Source: an uncultured Alistipes sp. (GTDB taxonomy: Bacteria; Bacteroidota; Bacteroidia; Bacteroidales; UBA932). From it: a stretch of DNA of 36,538 nt. Each line of letters begins with the position of its first letter. Position 1 is the stretch's first letter. Shown here piece after piece: positions 25,801 through 33,858 of this stretch. The stretch lies in NCBI GenBank assembly GCA_900544195.1, contig UQUJ01000024.1, positions 1 to 36,538 on the forward strand, given 5' to 3'. The position numbers and the translations under genes are program-made. The notes beneath the pieces were generated by a model that saw nothing but the letters and a program-made list of their open reading frames with translations, did no database searches and had not been told where the DNA came from.

Positions 25801-26000
25801 TTGGACGCCTCCACGAGTGCCAGAATGGACTGAGTGTTGGCGTTGACCGCCGACTCAAGTTTGGCCACGCGGTTCTCCAACTCATTCACCTTGTTCTTAA
25901 GTTCGGTGTCGTCATAGCTGCCGCAGGAGACCAGCATCAGCGCTGACGCAAACAGTGCAGAGACTGTGGCTCTTATAACACTTTTCATTTTACCTGTCAT
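22863..26000 (-). CDS. Calcineurin-like metallophosphoesterase lipoprotein with DUF4988 N-terminus
   Basis: This is a 1045-residue lipoprotein (Cys26; lipobox LMLVSC). A start at 25988, four codons in, is equally good. A short coiled coil (about 33-65) leads into a DUF4988/PL29-N-terminal-type domain (about 75-205: GYLITFASGKSITLYHGKDG, GKDAVTPKFKI, GGKTWTNLG). The catalytic domain spans about 345-640 and has all calcineurin motifs: SDVH (354-357), GDLID (393-397), GNHD (427-430), THP (521-523) and GGHLH (568-572). A fibronectin-like segment and a module shared with the fimbrillin-like protein (780-1045, from SLWTNDEAGS) complete it. It hydrolyses phosphate mono- or diesters; the substrate is unknown. 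In this operon it could remove phosphate from phosphorylated mannans or glycans (inference). It begins 2 bases after the preceding stop. Confidence 0.9.
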   Translation of the reverse strand: MTGKMKSVIRATVSALFASALMLVSCGSYDDTELKNKVNELENRVAKLESAVNANTQSILALVEASKSNDAVTGFSELTDRSGYLITFASGKSITLYHGKDGQNGATPVIGVKADTDGIYYWTVDGEWLLSGGRKVRAEGKDAVTPKFKIENDNWFISQDGGKTWTNLGKAKEKDIFKSVTLDGGFVNVVLADGTAFKIPVSDGSLVSMIGCINVVPTHSDGAARVIRRNGWNTLTIKYEVLPSGTLAKLSEGGAVKYSVKAFYTATKAAVGDVVDLEVTNSSVSGDFLTVKVKCDALDNAFFDGSLAASVSLHISDGISNVASSYTPMVFGGDVVTSKVFNANDIVLSLGVVSDVHVNPQWTADKWKSALQQLKAKALENDPDGLAGVLVAGDLIDNPNNTQLSLFKSTLESELDVKKTPLVYTVGNHDVPSYAWAATMPSDVTYMRNLFGDDYYLYDKDQNMRTRYEARHCVVGDCHIFSVSPNGDQPIVYDPAVVSWLDSQLAAVTSAEPDKYVILITHPMIKNTVYGSRLGEEGGIWSSSLSHYWATDALTPVLKKYPQVIVFGGHLHFPLNDPRSVWQGDFTVFGCGSVRYMAIENGKYEDMSSATVMQDCNDFSQGNLLQFDASGNMRVLRMDFYNKDVIGEPIVSSYPTSDKGHLTKYNHTTLSLANAAPSLSTLNVDVTDGIATAKWAAGTDDEFVHHYVLTLKKGGAVVTTMKILADFYKSAKTSGMRKEWTRSLGNVTDGTYELTLEAFDSWDAAAKPLKKTFQVGSTSNSLWTNDEAGSKSVSGGSGNASEDWLTYSNGTLSWTANTTGKPRTAKITLPDATEYSVTQISADDFKGGWTLYSKLFDPNKTLGKGNTLGYASPLTLGEPLKTEKLKDASGTEHTNNLGVKGLYFNAVMDAVVEIDYAGQSVNFGVFLDRRAALDAGGGRFVSFLPELNQTSGWAAGKYVFAPGAGVFSASDYEWLWFSVSKDFNTLRYVFKDKGQKTSKGNHYICGISCVKATSTSATTLASDYDVIYQANFNSSDTDGMYFKRN

Positions 26001-26002
26001 TT

Positions 26003-27202
26003 TTAATCAGCCTGCGAAGGGATGTAGCCGTAAGGGACGAGTTCCCAAAGATCGATGAAGCCGTCCTTGGTGTTCCATGAATTCTTGAACACGACGGAGA
26101 AATAACGTCCTGACGCTCCTTGCGTGGCAGATGCCGTAGAAACTTTGCCTTCCGTGCTGAACTGAGTGCCTATGAACGGGATACCATAGTGATTGAGATA
26201 ATCATTGTCATCAGGGTCATAGTATGTTGAGCCGACATAGATGACGATATCCTTGATGTAACGAAGTGTCGGTTGGTCAGGATGCTCATAAAACTCGAAT
26301 CGAGTGAATGAATACTCCTCGCCGAACGCTTTCTGCGTGTCAACTGAAAGTATTTTTGGGAATATATTCTTTGTAGCGTCCGATTTGGAGCTATGCCAGC
26401 TGAAAGCAGGGAGATCTTTGTTACCGTCAAAAATGTTGTCTGCCACATTGATTCCGAAATACTGGTTCTTTGTGACAGCGACATTCCACCTCTTGCCGTC
26501 CAAAGCATATGAGATGCCATCAACAGATTTCGTCCAGTGGCTCCAGACAGTGTCCTTTCCCGCCGCAGGGCAGAAAGAGGATGAATATTCAAACCTCTTG
26601 CCTCTGAGGGCGTTCGGGAAGGTCACCTCGTTCTCGCCCGGCTTGAGGATCGTCTCGCACTCAACCCATTCATCCTGAAGGTTCTTGTAGCGGAAGCGTG
26701 TGGCGACCATCTCGTCCGTGGCCTTGGACATCACGATTTTGGCATCCCTGCCGTCCATTCTCGCGGAAGTGACCGTACGCTCGGAGCGGGATACCATCCA
26801 GCTGTCACCGTAAGGTGAGACAGTGATCTCGGCGGCGAGGGACTTGTTGCCGACCGCGTCGTAGTTTACGATGTCGAAAGTGTAAGATCGGTCCTCAAGG
26901 TTTCCGACCTCCATAGAGACCTTTCCATCAGAATAGTCGGCGTAGTCGATGCTCTGTGAACTTGCGTAGTTGTCCCAGAAAAGGGTGGCCGTGGTGACAG
27001 CCGGATCCATCGGTTTCTCCCAATTGATTATCACACTCTTATAGCCTATCACAGAAGAAAGGTTGACGGCCTTGGCCGGATAATCGTAGCCGCCTTTCTT
27101 GACCCACTCCTTATAGATCTCGTCCTGACCACCGCATGAGGAGAGCGCAACGGCCACCCCTACGGTCAGCAAAATGCTCAAATATGTTTTTCCTGTGTTC
27201 AT
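26003..27202 (-). CDS. DUF4998/DUF5000 SusCD-associated lipoprotein
   Basis: This 399-residue lipoprotein has lipobox ALSSC (Cys23) then GGQDE. The first half (about 25-210) is DUF4998-like: YKEWVKKGGYDYPAKAVNL, INWEKPMDPAVTTATLFWDN, GNLEDRSYTFDIVNYDAVGN. The second half (about 230-395) is a discoidin-like DUF5000 region, showing IFDGNKDLPAFSWHSSKSD and GRYFSVVFKNSWN, LWELVPYGY. These proteins sit beside SusD and are thought to help capture glycan at the surface. It lies 4 bases after its upstream gene and 2 before its downstream gene. Confidence 0.85.
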   Translation of the reverse strand: MNTGKTYLSILLTVGVAVALSSCGGQDEIYKEWVKKGGYDYPAKAVNLSSVIGYKSVIINWEKPMDPAVTTATLFWDNYASSQSIDYADYSDGKVSMEVGNLEDRSYTFDIVNYDAVGNKSLAAEITVSPYGDSWMVSRSERTVTSARMDGRDAKIVMSKATDEMVATRFRYKNLQDEWVECETILKPGENEVTFPNALRGKRFEYSSSFCPAAGKDTVWSHWTKSVDGISYALDGKRWNVAVTKNQYFGINVADNIFDGNKDLPAFSWHSSKSDATKNIFPKILSVDTQKAFGEEYSFTRFEFYEHPDQPTLRYIKDIVIYVGSTYYDPDDNDYLNHYGIPFIGTQFSTEGKVSTASATQGASGRYFSVVFKNSWNTKDGFIDLWELVPYGYIPSQAD

Positions 27203-27206
27203 AGTC

Positions 27207-28559
27207 TCAATTTTCTGTTTTGGTTACCCGGCCATAAAGAGATAGTTCTCCGAACTGTGCGGCGGCATTGGCCGCGTCAGGCATCTCCCATGCCACGTAA
27301 GACGTTAGGACTACCCTTAGGTAGCGGAAATGGTAGTAGGCATCCGGATAGGCCTCGCTGTCCAACTCGAAATCATTGCCTTTGTTGAAATACTCCCTGT
27401 CTTCCTGGGTGACAACTCCAGGTGTGCCATCATCAAGATAGCCGGATGGTTTGAACTGGATGAACTTGCCAAGGCACTTCCAGCTGTCATCGAAGCCGTG
27501 TTCTCCCTCTCCGGGAACACCGGACGGATTGTTGCTGCCCCAAAACTCGAAGTTACGGATGTGCGCGTCACCGAAGATCTGTGGATAGTCAATTCGAGGA
27601 AGAGTGGCGATACGGCTGAGTTCCACCTCGCACCCAAGATCAATTGTGAACCAGCAAGGGATAGGAGCTTTGTCGACGGCAAGGAAATGCGGAGTTTTCG
27701 ACTCTCCGGAACCATCCCAGAGACCTTTGACAGGGAAGGAAGACCTCTCCGACTCAAATTCAAAGAGGTTATCATCCAGACTGCAAGTGGCGGCACTATT
27801 GTATGAGAATCCCTTCGCTCTACCAATCTTTCCGTCCACGTCCACCTGAGCGGCCGTTTTTGGAATCATAATCTCAGGCAGCGGAGCCAGCACTGTTTTG
27901 ACAGTGTCGGAGATATTCCCCCAACGGTCACGCACATATACTCCGAACACAGCCTCTGTGGCCTCAATTCCCCTTCGTGTGAGGGTTATGTCATTGCTGG
28001 CCGTAAAGAGGGTTGTGACCTCCTTCCACTTTATATCACTTACCGGCTTGTCGGCATTGTCCACATTCTCGTCGCGAAGCAGACAGACGGCAAGATCAGA
28101 CTTGCTGTCGTTGCCTGTGATCTTGACTTTCACGCCTCCGGCGGCGGCTATCATGGTCGGTGTCACTTTACGGATGGCCGGAGTCTCCGGAGTGAACTTG
28201 ACAGTCACAGGTTTGGACTTAACCTCGTTCACGTTGAAGGAACACACCTCAATTTCATGCTCATCGGTGTCGGCGTAACCCTCGACCTTGAGGCTGTCCA
28301 CGTAGCGGGAGACCTTGGCCTCGACATTGACACCGCCACGGGTGTAGGAGGCAACCACGCCCTTGATGTTCTTGTCATCCGGGATCTTGACCCAGAGGAC
28401 GGCTCCTCCGCTTATCGGCTTTACCTTTGTTACCTCCACAGGCTGCGGGGCCGGGAGGCTTTCATCAAGCTGGTCGAGCCTTCCGTGGTTGTCCTCGGCG
28501 CAGCCGAAAGCCAGAAGCAGGGCGGAAACTATTGTAGATGCAACTATTGTTCTTTTCAT
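27207..28559 (-). CDS. DUF4959/DUF5126/DUF5000 SusCD-associated lipoprotein
   Basis: This 450-residue lipoprotein has lipobox LAFGC (Cys20) then AEDN. DUF4959-like sequence covers about 35-120 (VTKVKPISGGAVLWVKIPDD). DUF5126-like covers about 122-235 (ETPAIRKVTPTMIAAAGGVK; FGVYVRDRWGNISDTV). A discoidin-like DUF5000 domain covers about 255-445 (HFLAVDKAPIPCWFTIDLGC, IRNFEFWGSNNPSG, YHFRYLRVVLTSYV). This order is the standard third gene after SusC and SusD in many Bacteroidales glycan loci, acting as a surface glycan-binding protein. It is 19 bases downstream of susD. Confidence 0.88.
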   Translation of the reverse strand: MKRTIVASTIVSALLLAFGCAEDNHGRLDQLDESLPAPQPVEVTKVKPISGGAVLWVKIPDDKNIKGVVASYTRGGVNVEAKVSRYVDSLKVEGYADTDEHEIEVCSFNVNEVKSKPVTVKFTPETPAIRKVTPTMIAAAGGVKVKITGNDSKSDLAVCLLRDENVDNADKPVSDIKWKEVTTLFTASNDITLTRRGIEATEAVFGVYVRDRWGNISDTVKTVLAPLPEIMIPKTAAQVDVDGKIGRAKGFSYNSAATCSLDDNLFEFESERSSFPVKGLWDGSGESKTPHFLAVDKAPIPCWFTIDLGCEVELSRIATLPRIDYPQIFGDAHIRNFEFWGSNNPSGVPGEGEHGFDDSWKCLGKFIQFKPSGYLDDGTPGVVTQEDREYFNKGNDFELDSEAYPDAYYHFRYLRVVLTSYVAWEMPDAANAAAQFGELSLYGRVTKTEN

Positions 28560-28578
28560 TTGCTATGATTCTTAACTG

Positions 28579-30549
28579 TTACCAACCAATGTTCTGCACG
28601 AGGTTTGGATTGACCTCGATGTAAGGTGTGTAAATCGGCCAGAAGTAATCCTTGAGACCGAATTTCTGCTCGTAGATGAACTTCTTGACGTAGTAGTCCT
28701 CAGGATTCTTGGCGGTGATGTCGAACCCGTATATTCCTTTCTGGTACTCGGCGGCGGCCTCCTTCCATCTGCGAAGATCCCAGAACCTCTGACCCTCGAA
28801 AGCCAGCTCGTTGAGACGCTCCCTGTGGATGATGGCGCGCATTCCGACCTTGGTGTTGTAATAACCCGGGCTGTTGCTGTAGGTGTCCCAGGCGGTCTTC
28901 ACGTCAGGGATCTTCGCGCGCTCACGGACGGCGTTGATGTACTTGAACAGGTCACCACTGTGCGCTCCGTTCGGACCTTCCGCCTCGTTGATCGCCTCGG
29001 CATAGAGGAGGTAGAGGTCGGACAGACGGATCATCGGCCAAGGATACCATGTGGTTCCGGGTCCTGTGAATGTGTTTGTTCCTGTCCATGTAGCCTGTAC
29101 AGGGAAATGCTTCTTCGGGAAGAAACCCGTCACCGGACCGGTCTGGTTGCCTCTCTTGGCATGGACTCCACCCACACGGCAGGCCACATAGTGAACATCC
29201 TCCGGTTTGAGGTCGTTGAAGTTACCAAGCTGCCCGAGCCAGTTGCCTCCGTCGAATCCGAGAGAGGCGTAGTACCTCGGCTCTCGGTCGAAGTTGAGCT
29301 TGATGGTGGTGTAGCCCTTGCAGATGTAGTAGGCATGCTGGTCATCGCCGACACGCAGATCCATCGGGTTGATGTTCGCCCATTCGGAATCGTTGGCGAT
29401 AGGAAGCCCGTGCACGGTGTAGAACTGCTCTGCGATCTTGAGCGGAACGCCGATGAATATGTAGCCTCCGAGCATGTCGGTGAACCCGTTGAGGATCGGC
29501 ATGCAGAGCTTGTGGTAGATATTCATTGTACTGGGATTCGGCTGTGTGTTGCCCCAGATGAGCTCGCTGTTCCACTTCTGGTTGAATGCGTTGCGGAGGG
29601 TCAAAGTGGTCTTGAGGGAGTCTGTCATGCGGTAGGTGATGTCATCGCCCTCGTAGAGGGAAATGTTGGCCGCCTCGGAGACTGCGATGGCCTCGCGGCA
29701 GGCCTCCATGGCGGCTGTCCAACGGATAAGCTTCTCATCATCTGTCTTCTCCGGAAACAGCCTCGTGGTTCCGTCGGTGTCCACGAGAGCCGCCTGTTCG
29801 GAGTTGCCGTTGAAAAGCGGGCTGGCGGCGTAGACCGCTACCTTGGCCTTGAAGGCGGCACAGATGGCCTTGTTGACGCGACCATATTCATCAACCGATG
29901 GATTGATGAGCGGAAGGTCAGGCATCGCCTTGTCCAGAAGTTCAATGATAAAGTCGAAGCATTCATCGATGTTGTTGCGGTGGACACGAACCTCATCGAC
30001 AGAGGAGTCGATAGGGAGGCTCTCGCGTACAATCGGGACCGGTCCCCACTTGCGGACAAGGTTGAAGTGGAAGTAGGCCTTGAGGAATGTCACCTCGGCG
30101 ATCCACTGCGCCTTCTCCGTCTCATCCATGTCCGGGACCTTACCGATGTTGTCGACAAAGATGTCACAGCAGCGGATTCCTTTGTACATTTCTGCCCAGT
30201 CGTTGGCGAACACGCTGTTGGCGGTCATGTTGCCTCTGGCGATGTAGGACATCGTGAACGGCACACGGCCGGTGGTGTTGGTCGTGGTACGGCCATAAAG
30301 ATCCCAGTACTCATCGCTTCCGAGCATGGCCGGGTCGTTGCCCATAGAACCCTCAAGGGTCATGTAGGAATAGCAGGTGGCCAGATAGCGGATAGCCGAG
30401 GACCTGAGGTTGAACGCGGTCTCGATCGACGGCAGACCGTCGTCAGGAACCACGTTGAGGAAGTCGTTGCAGCCCGCCGACCCCAGCAGCAAGGCCGCGG
30501 CCGCAAGGGAGGACGCTATTGATTTATGAATATTCTTGCACATGTTCAT
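28579..30549 (-). CDS. susD: RagB/SusD family nutrient-uptake lipoprotein
   Basis: This 656-residue lipoprotein (Cys27, lipobox LGSAGC, then NDFLN) is a clear SusD homologue. The N-terminal NDFLNVVPDDGLPSIETAFN, the TPR-helix motif WIAEVTFLKAYFHFNLVRKWG near 145, and the C-terminal IRLSDLYLLYAEAINEAEG plus RERLNELAFEGQRFWDLRRW are all present. It caps the SusC transporter and binds the incoming oligosaccharide at the cell surface. A second in-frame ATG at 30543 is an equally good start. The gene is 9 bases downstream of susC. It is longer than a typical SusD (about 550), which fits members of the phylum acting on larger glycans. Confidence 0.95.
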   Translation of the reverse strand: MNMCKNIHKSIASSLAAAALLLGSAGCNDFLNVVPDDGLPSIETAFNLRSSAIRYLATCYSYMTLEGSMGNDPAMLGSDEYWDLYGRTTTNTTGRVPFTMSYIARGNMTANSVFANDWAEMYKGIRCCDIFVDNIGKVPDMDETEKAQWIAEVTFLKAYFHFNLVRKWGPVPIVRESLPIDSSVDEVRVHRNNIDECFDFIIELLDKAMPDLPLINPSVDEYGRVNKAICAAFKAKVAVYAASPLFNGNSEQAALVDTDGTTRLFPEKTDDEKLIRWTAAMEACREAIAVSEAANISLYEGDDITYRMTDSLKTTLTLRNAFNQKWNSELIWGNTQPNPSTMNIYHKLCMPILNGFTDMLGGYIFIGVPLKIAEQFYTVHGLPIANDSEWANINPMDLRVGDDQHAYYICKGYTTIKLNFDREPRYYASLGFDGGNWLGQLGNFNDLKPEDVHYVACRVGGVHAKRGNQTGPVTGFFPKKHFPVQATWTGTNTFTGPGTTWYPWPMIRLSDLYLLYAEAINEAEGPNGAHSGDLFKYINAVRERAKIPDVKTAWDTYSNSPGYYNTKVGMRAIIHRERLNELAFEGQRFWDLRRWKEAAAEYQKGIYGFDITAKNPEDYYVKKFIYEQKFGLKDYFWPIYTPYIEVNPNLVQNIGW

Positions 30550-30558
30550 AGTCGAAGA

Positions 30559-33500
30559 TTATTTGAATGTCACGTTCACACCGATGTTGAAAGTCCTCTG
30601 GATCGGGTAGTTGAATCCCTCTCCGGCGAGCTCCGGATCCCAGAGTTTGAACTTGCTCCAGCACAGGAGGTTGTTGCCCTGGAAGTAGACGCGGAGATTG
30701 TCGATGTGGATCTTGTTGGTAAGCTTCTGAGGAAGGGTGTAGCCGAACTCCATCTGCTTGAGACGGACGAAGGAGCCGTCCCTCATCCACCAGGTGCTGA
30801 CCTGTGTGTTGTTGTGGTTCTCGTAGGCGCTGTAGCGCGGGTAGAGGGCGTAGATGTCACGGTTGTCCTCGCTCCAGTGGCTGTCGGAATAGGCCTTCAG
30901 AAGCTGTCCGTTGTTGACAAACGGAGCTGTTCCATACTTGTTGTACTTCGTGCTGTAGGCGCTTGTGGCGTCAATCCAGAAAGACTCGCGTCCCAGACCT
31001 TGGAAGAACACCGAGACATCGAAGCCCTTGTGACCGAGGGACACACCGAACCCGTAGATGATCTCCGGGGAGGTCGGATAGCCGATCGGCACCATGTCCG
31101 CGTTGGTGATCACACCGTCACCGTTGACGTCGGTGTACTTGATGTCACCGCCGCCGTACTGGCTACCGAAAGCGGCCTGCGAAGGGCTGTTGGCGGCATC
31201 CTCATCATCGATGAAGAGACGCTCCGCGATGTAACCCCAGGTCTGCCTGATCGACCTGCCGGCGTGCTGGCGGTAGGATTCAGGGTAGGTAGGCTCCTCA
31301 TAGACATCATACTTGCCGGTGGAGTAGGTGAAGTTCGCCCTAGCGGATGCCCAGAGGCCGCTGGCCCAGGCCTGCTTGTAGTCGGCCTGGATGTCGATAC
31401 CCTTAGAGCGGGCCTGGCCGATGTTGCCGTAGACGGCGGCCTGGAGACCCATGGTATTAGGGATGTCGGCGCGCTGCATGAATATGTCGGTGCGGTGCTC
31501 GGTGAAGTACTCGGCGATGATGTCGAGCTTTTTGAATAGACCCAGCTCGAGGGCGTAGTTGCTCTTGTAGGACTTCTCCCAGGTGATGGCCTCGTTGGCG
31601 TAGCGCACGACTCCGATACCGTTGTAGCTCACGTTTCTGGTCTCGCCGAAAGATGCTCCCAGACCGCTGTTGTTCATGCTCATCTCCGACAGGTAGTAGA
31701 AACGGTTGGAGCTTGAGCCGATGTTGTCGTTGCCGACAAGACCGTAGGAGTAGCGCAGCTTGAGATTGCTGACAACCTTGGTCAACGGCTTGAACCACTT
31801 CTCGTTGGACATCATCCACGCGAGACCCGCCGAAGGGAAGAATCCCCAGCGGTGGGATTTGTGGAAACGCTCGGAACCATTGTAGCCGAAGTTATATTCA
31901 ACAAAATACCTCTTGTCGTAGCCGTAGGTGAAACGTCCGGAAAGGCCGGCGTTGCGTGATGGCAGGGACAGCTGGAGTGAGCCGGCGTTGGCGGTCAGGG
32001 ACTCGCTGGCGGTGAGAACCAGAAGTCCTGTCACGTCGTGCTTTCCAAATGAGCGGTTGTAGTTCAGGCGGGTCTCGGAGTACATCGTGTTCTTCACCGT
32101 CTTCCCACTCTCGGAATATGTCAGGTAGTCCGTTCCGTTTTCGTTGATGCGGTTGACGTGGTACTCTCCCGTGTAGGAGTCGTAACGATCCAGCCTGTAC
32201 CAATAAGGATTGAACTGGCGGTTCACTGTAAATTCGGACAACCTTGTGAGGTTGAACAATGTCATGAACGACAGACCCTTGGTGATGAACTTGAGATCCT
32301 GCTCAAGCTGTACGGCGGCGATCATCTGGGAGCGCTGGTAGTTCTTGTAGCCCTTGACAAGGTTGGCATAAGGGTTGATGTAGGAGCCATCCTCGTAGTT
32401 ACCGAACATGATGTGCTGGATCCCCACGTGCTCGTCGTCCACAGGGTAGTAGGCCGGGAAGAGCACAGGGTCGGAGTGCATGACCTGGCGATAGACATCG
32501 CTACCTCCGTTCAGAGGGCCTTGATAGTCCCTGAAGTTACCGGTCAGGCGGACAGCAAGCTTCGTTGTCGGGGTGACGTTGATGTCCACGTTGGAGCGCA
32601 GGGTGTAGTTCTTGTCGTCGATGTTGTTGTTGAAACTGTTGCGCTTATCGACTTTCAGAACACCCGTGTCCTCGGTGTAGGCACCGGACACATAGTAGGT
32701 CGCGACCTTGCCTCCACCACGCGCTGAAACGTTTGCGCGGTAGCTTGTGGCAAAGTCCTTGAAAAGCATGTCGTACCAGTCGTTGGCCGGATAGATGAGG
32801 CGGTTGGCATCCGGTTTTCCGGTCTGCTCGATCTTGTCGTAGGTGTACATCAACTCTCCGAGAGGGTCACGGGTGGAGATGGCCTCGTTGTATGACTTCA
32901 TGTAGGTCACAGGGTCGGCGAGCTCCACGACATCGGTCGGGGCGGAGATCGAGGTCTCGACACGGGCGAAGATTTTCGCCGGGCCTTCCTGACCGCGCTT
33001 GGTGGTCACGAAGATCACACCGTTGGCTCCGCGGGCTCCGTAGAGGGCCGTCGCCGTGGCGTCCTTCATGATCGAGAAGCTCTCGATGTCGTCCGGCTGA
33101 AGGCGGGCGAGGTCAGTGGAGGTAAGCTCGATGTTGTCGATGAGGATCAGAGGGCTGGTGTTCGCGCCGAACGTGGTGATACCACGCACGAAGAAGTCGG
33201 CGTTGTCCTGTCCAGGCTCACCGGTACGCTGGTAGGCGATCACACCGGCCACGTTTCCGGCCAGGGCGGTGGTGAGGTTGCTGGAAGGAACCTTCAGGGT
33301 CTTGACATCAACCGTGGAGATGGAGCCGATGACGCTCTCCTTCCTCTGTTTACCGAAGGCGACCACAGTCACCTCGTCAAGTTCGTTTGCCGCGTTTTTG
33401 AGTTTCACGACGAAGTTGGTCATAGTACCGACCTGCAGAACCTGAGTCTCCTTTCCAAGGCACTCAAACTTTAGCTTGTCGGTAGGCTTGACACCGGTCA

Positions 33501-33687
33501 GCTCGAACGAGCCGTCAAGGTCGGTCATCACACCTCGGGTGGAACCCTCGACGGAGACCGTCGCTCCCGGCATAGGCTCGCCAGTCTCCTCCTCGTAGAT
33601 CACACCCTTGACGGTCTTGGTCTGGGCCACGGCCACCATTGATGCGAGAATGAGCGCAAGCGACAATGCGATCTTTTTTAAAGACAT
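30559..33687 (-). CDS. susC: SusC/RagA family TonB-linked outer-membrane transporter
   Basis: This 1042-residue protein has a signal peptide (LILASMVAVAQ, about 22). A carboxypeptidase-regulatory-like domain covers 25-97 (GVIYEEETGEPMPGATVSVE). The TonB box DEVTVVA lies at 104-110. The plug carries SusC signatures FFVRGITTFGANTSPLILID and DATATALYGARGANGVIFVT, ending near 235. The barrel ends in the family-typical FNIGVNVTFK. It is the first gene of the operon and works with SusD to import oligosaccharides using TonB energy. Its promoter lies about 110 bases upstream. No ECF-sigma/anti-sigma pair, hybrid two-component sensor or SusR-like regulator is encoded in the window, so control of this locus is not visible. 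Confidence 0.96.
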   Translation of the reverse strand: MSLKKIALSLALILASMVAVAQTKTVKGVIYEEETGEPMPGATVSVEGSTRGVMTDLDGSFELTGVKPTDKLKFECLGKETQVLQVGTMTNFVVKLKNAANELDEVTVVAFGKQRKESVIGSISTVDVKTLKVPSSNLTTALAGNVAGVIAYQRTGEPGQDNADFFVRGITTFGANTSPLILIDNIELTSTDLARLQPDDIESFSIMKDATATALYGARGANGVIFVTTKRGQEGPAKIFARVETSISAPTDVVELADPVTYMKSYNEAISTRDPLGELMYTYDKIEQTGKPDANRLIYPANDWYDMLFKDFATSYRANVSARGGGKVATYYVSGAYTEDTGVLKVDKRNSFNNNIDDKNYTLRSNVDINVTPTTKLAVRLTGNFRDYQGPLNGGSDVYRQVMHSDPVLFPAYYPVDDEHVGIQHIMFGNYEDGSYINPYANLVKGYKNYQRSQMIAAVQLEQDLKFITKGLSFMTLFNLTRLSEFTVNRQFNPYWYRLDRYDSYTGEYHVNRINENGTDYLTYSESGKTVKNTMYSETRLNYNRSFGKHDVTGLLVLTASESLTANAGSLQLSLPSRNAGLSGRFTYGYDKRYFVEYNFGYNGSERFHKSHRWGFFPSAGLAWMMSNEKWFKPLTKVVSNLKLRYSYGLVGNDNIGSSSNRFYYLSEMSMNNSGLGASFGETRNVSYNGIGVVRYANEAITWEKSYKSNYALELGLFKKLDIIAEYFTEHRTDIFMQRADIPNTMGLQAAVYGNIGQARSKGIDIQADYKQAWASGLWASARANFTYSTGKYDVYEEPTYPESYRQHAGRSIRQTWGYIAERLFIDDEDAANSPSQAAFGSQYGGGDIKYTDVNGDGVITNADMVPIGYPTSPEIIYGFGVSLGHKGFDVSVFFQGLGRESFWIDATSAYSTKYNKYGTAPFVNNGQLLKAYSDSHWSEDNRDIYALYPRYSAYENHNNTQVSTWWMRDGSFVRLKQMEFGYTLPQKLTNKIHIDNLRVYFQGNNLLCWSKFKLWDPELAGEGFNYPIQRTFNIGVNVTFK

Positions 33688-33806
33688 AAATACTTAATTT
33701 ATAAATTTAAAGCGTTATTACCTTATAGCAGTGCTTCACAATCAACCCTTTCTTACAAACCGATTTAATAAACAGAAAGCATCTTAAAACAGTAAGGGTA
33801 TGAACA

Positions 33807-33836
33807 CAAATTTAGCCACAATTTAACAAAAAACAA
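33807..33836 (-). promoter_or_regulatory. Promoter of the SusCD operon
   Basis: On the minus strand, TAAATTTG (33814-33807) matches the -7 consensus TAnnTTTG. A TTG (33836-33834) precedes it by exactly 19 bases. Transcription would start near 33800, leaving a leader of about 110 bases before the susC ATG. Confidence 0.65.
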
Positions 33837-33846
33837 TAGTTTTACG

Positions 33847-33854
33847 TATATTTG
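33847..33854 (+). promoter_or_regulatory. -7-like element immediately before the GH92 gene
   Basis: TATATTTG matches TAnnTTTG perfectly but ends only 4 bases before the ATG at 33859, and no -33 TTG is at the right distance. If real, the transcript would begin at or near the start codon, giving a leaderless mRNA. It may be chance in AT-rich sequence. Confidence 0.35.
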
Positions 33855-33858
33855 ACCT

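Noticed and set aside
28825..30522. 565-codon plus-strand open frame
   Set aside because: Antisense shadow of susD, with no recognisable domain.
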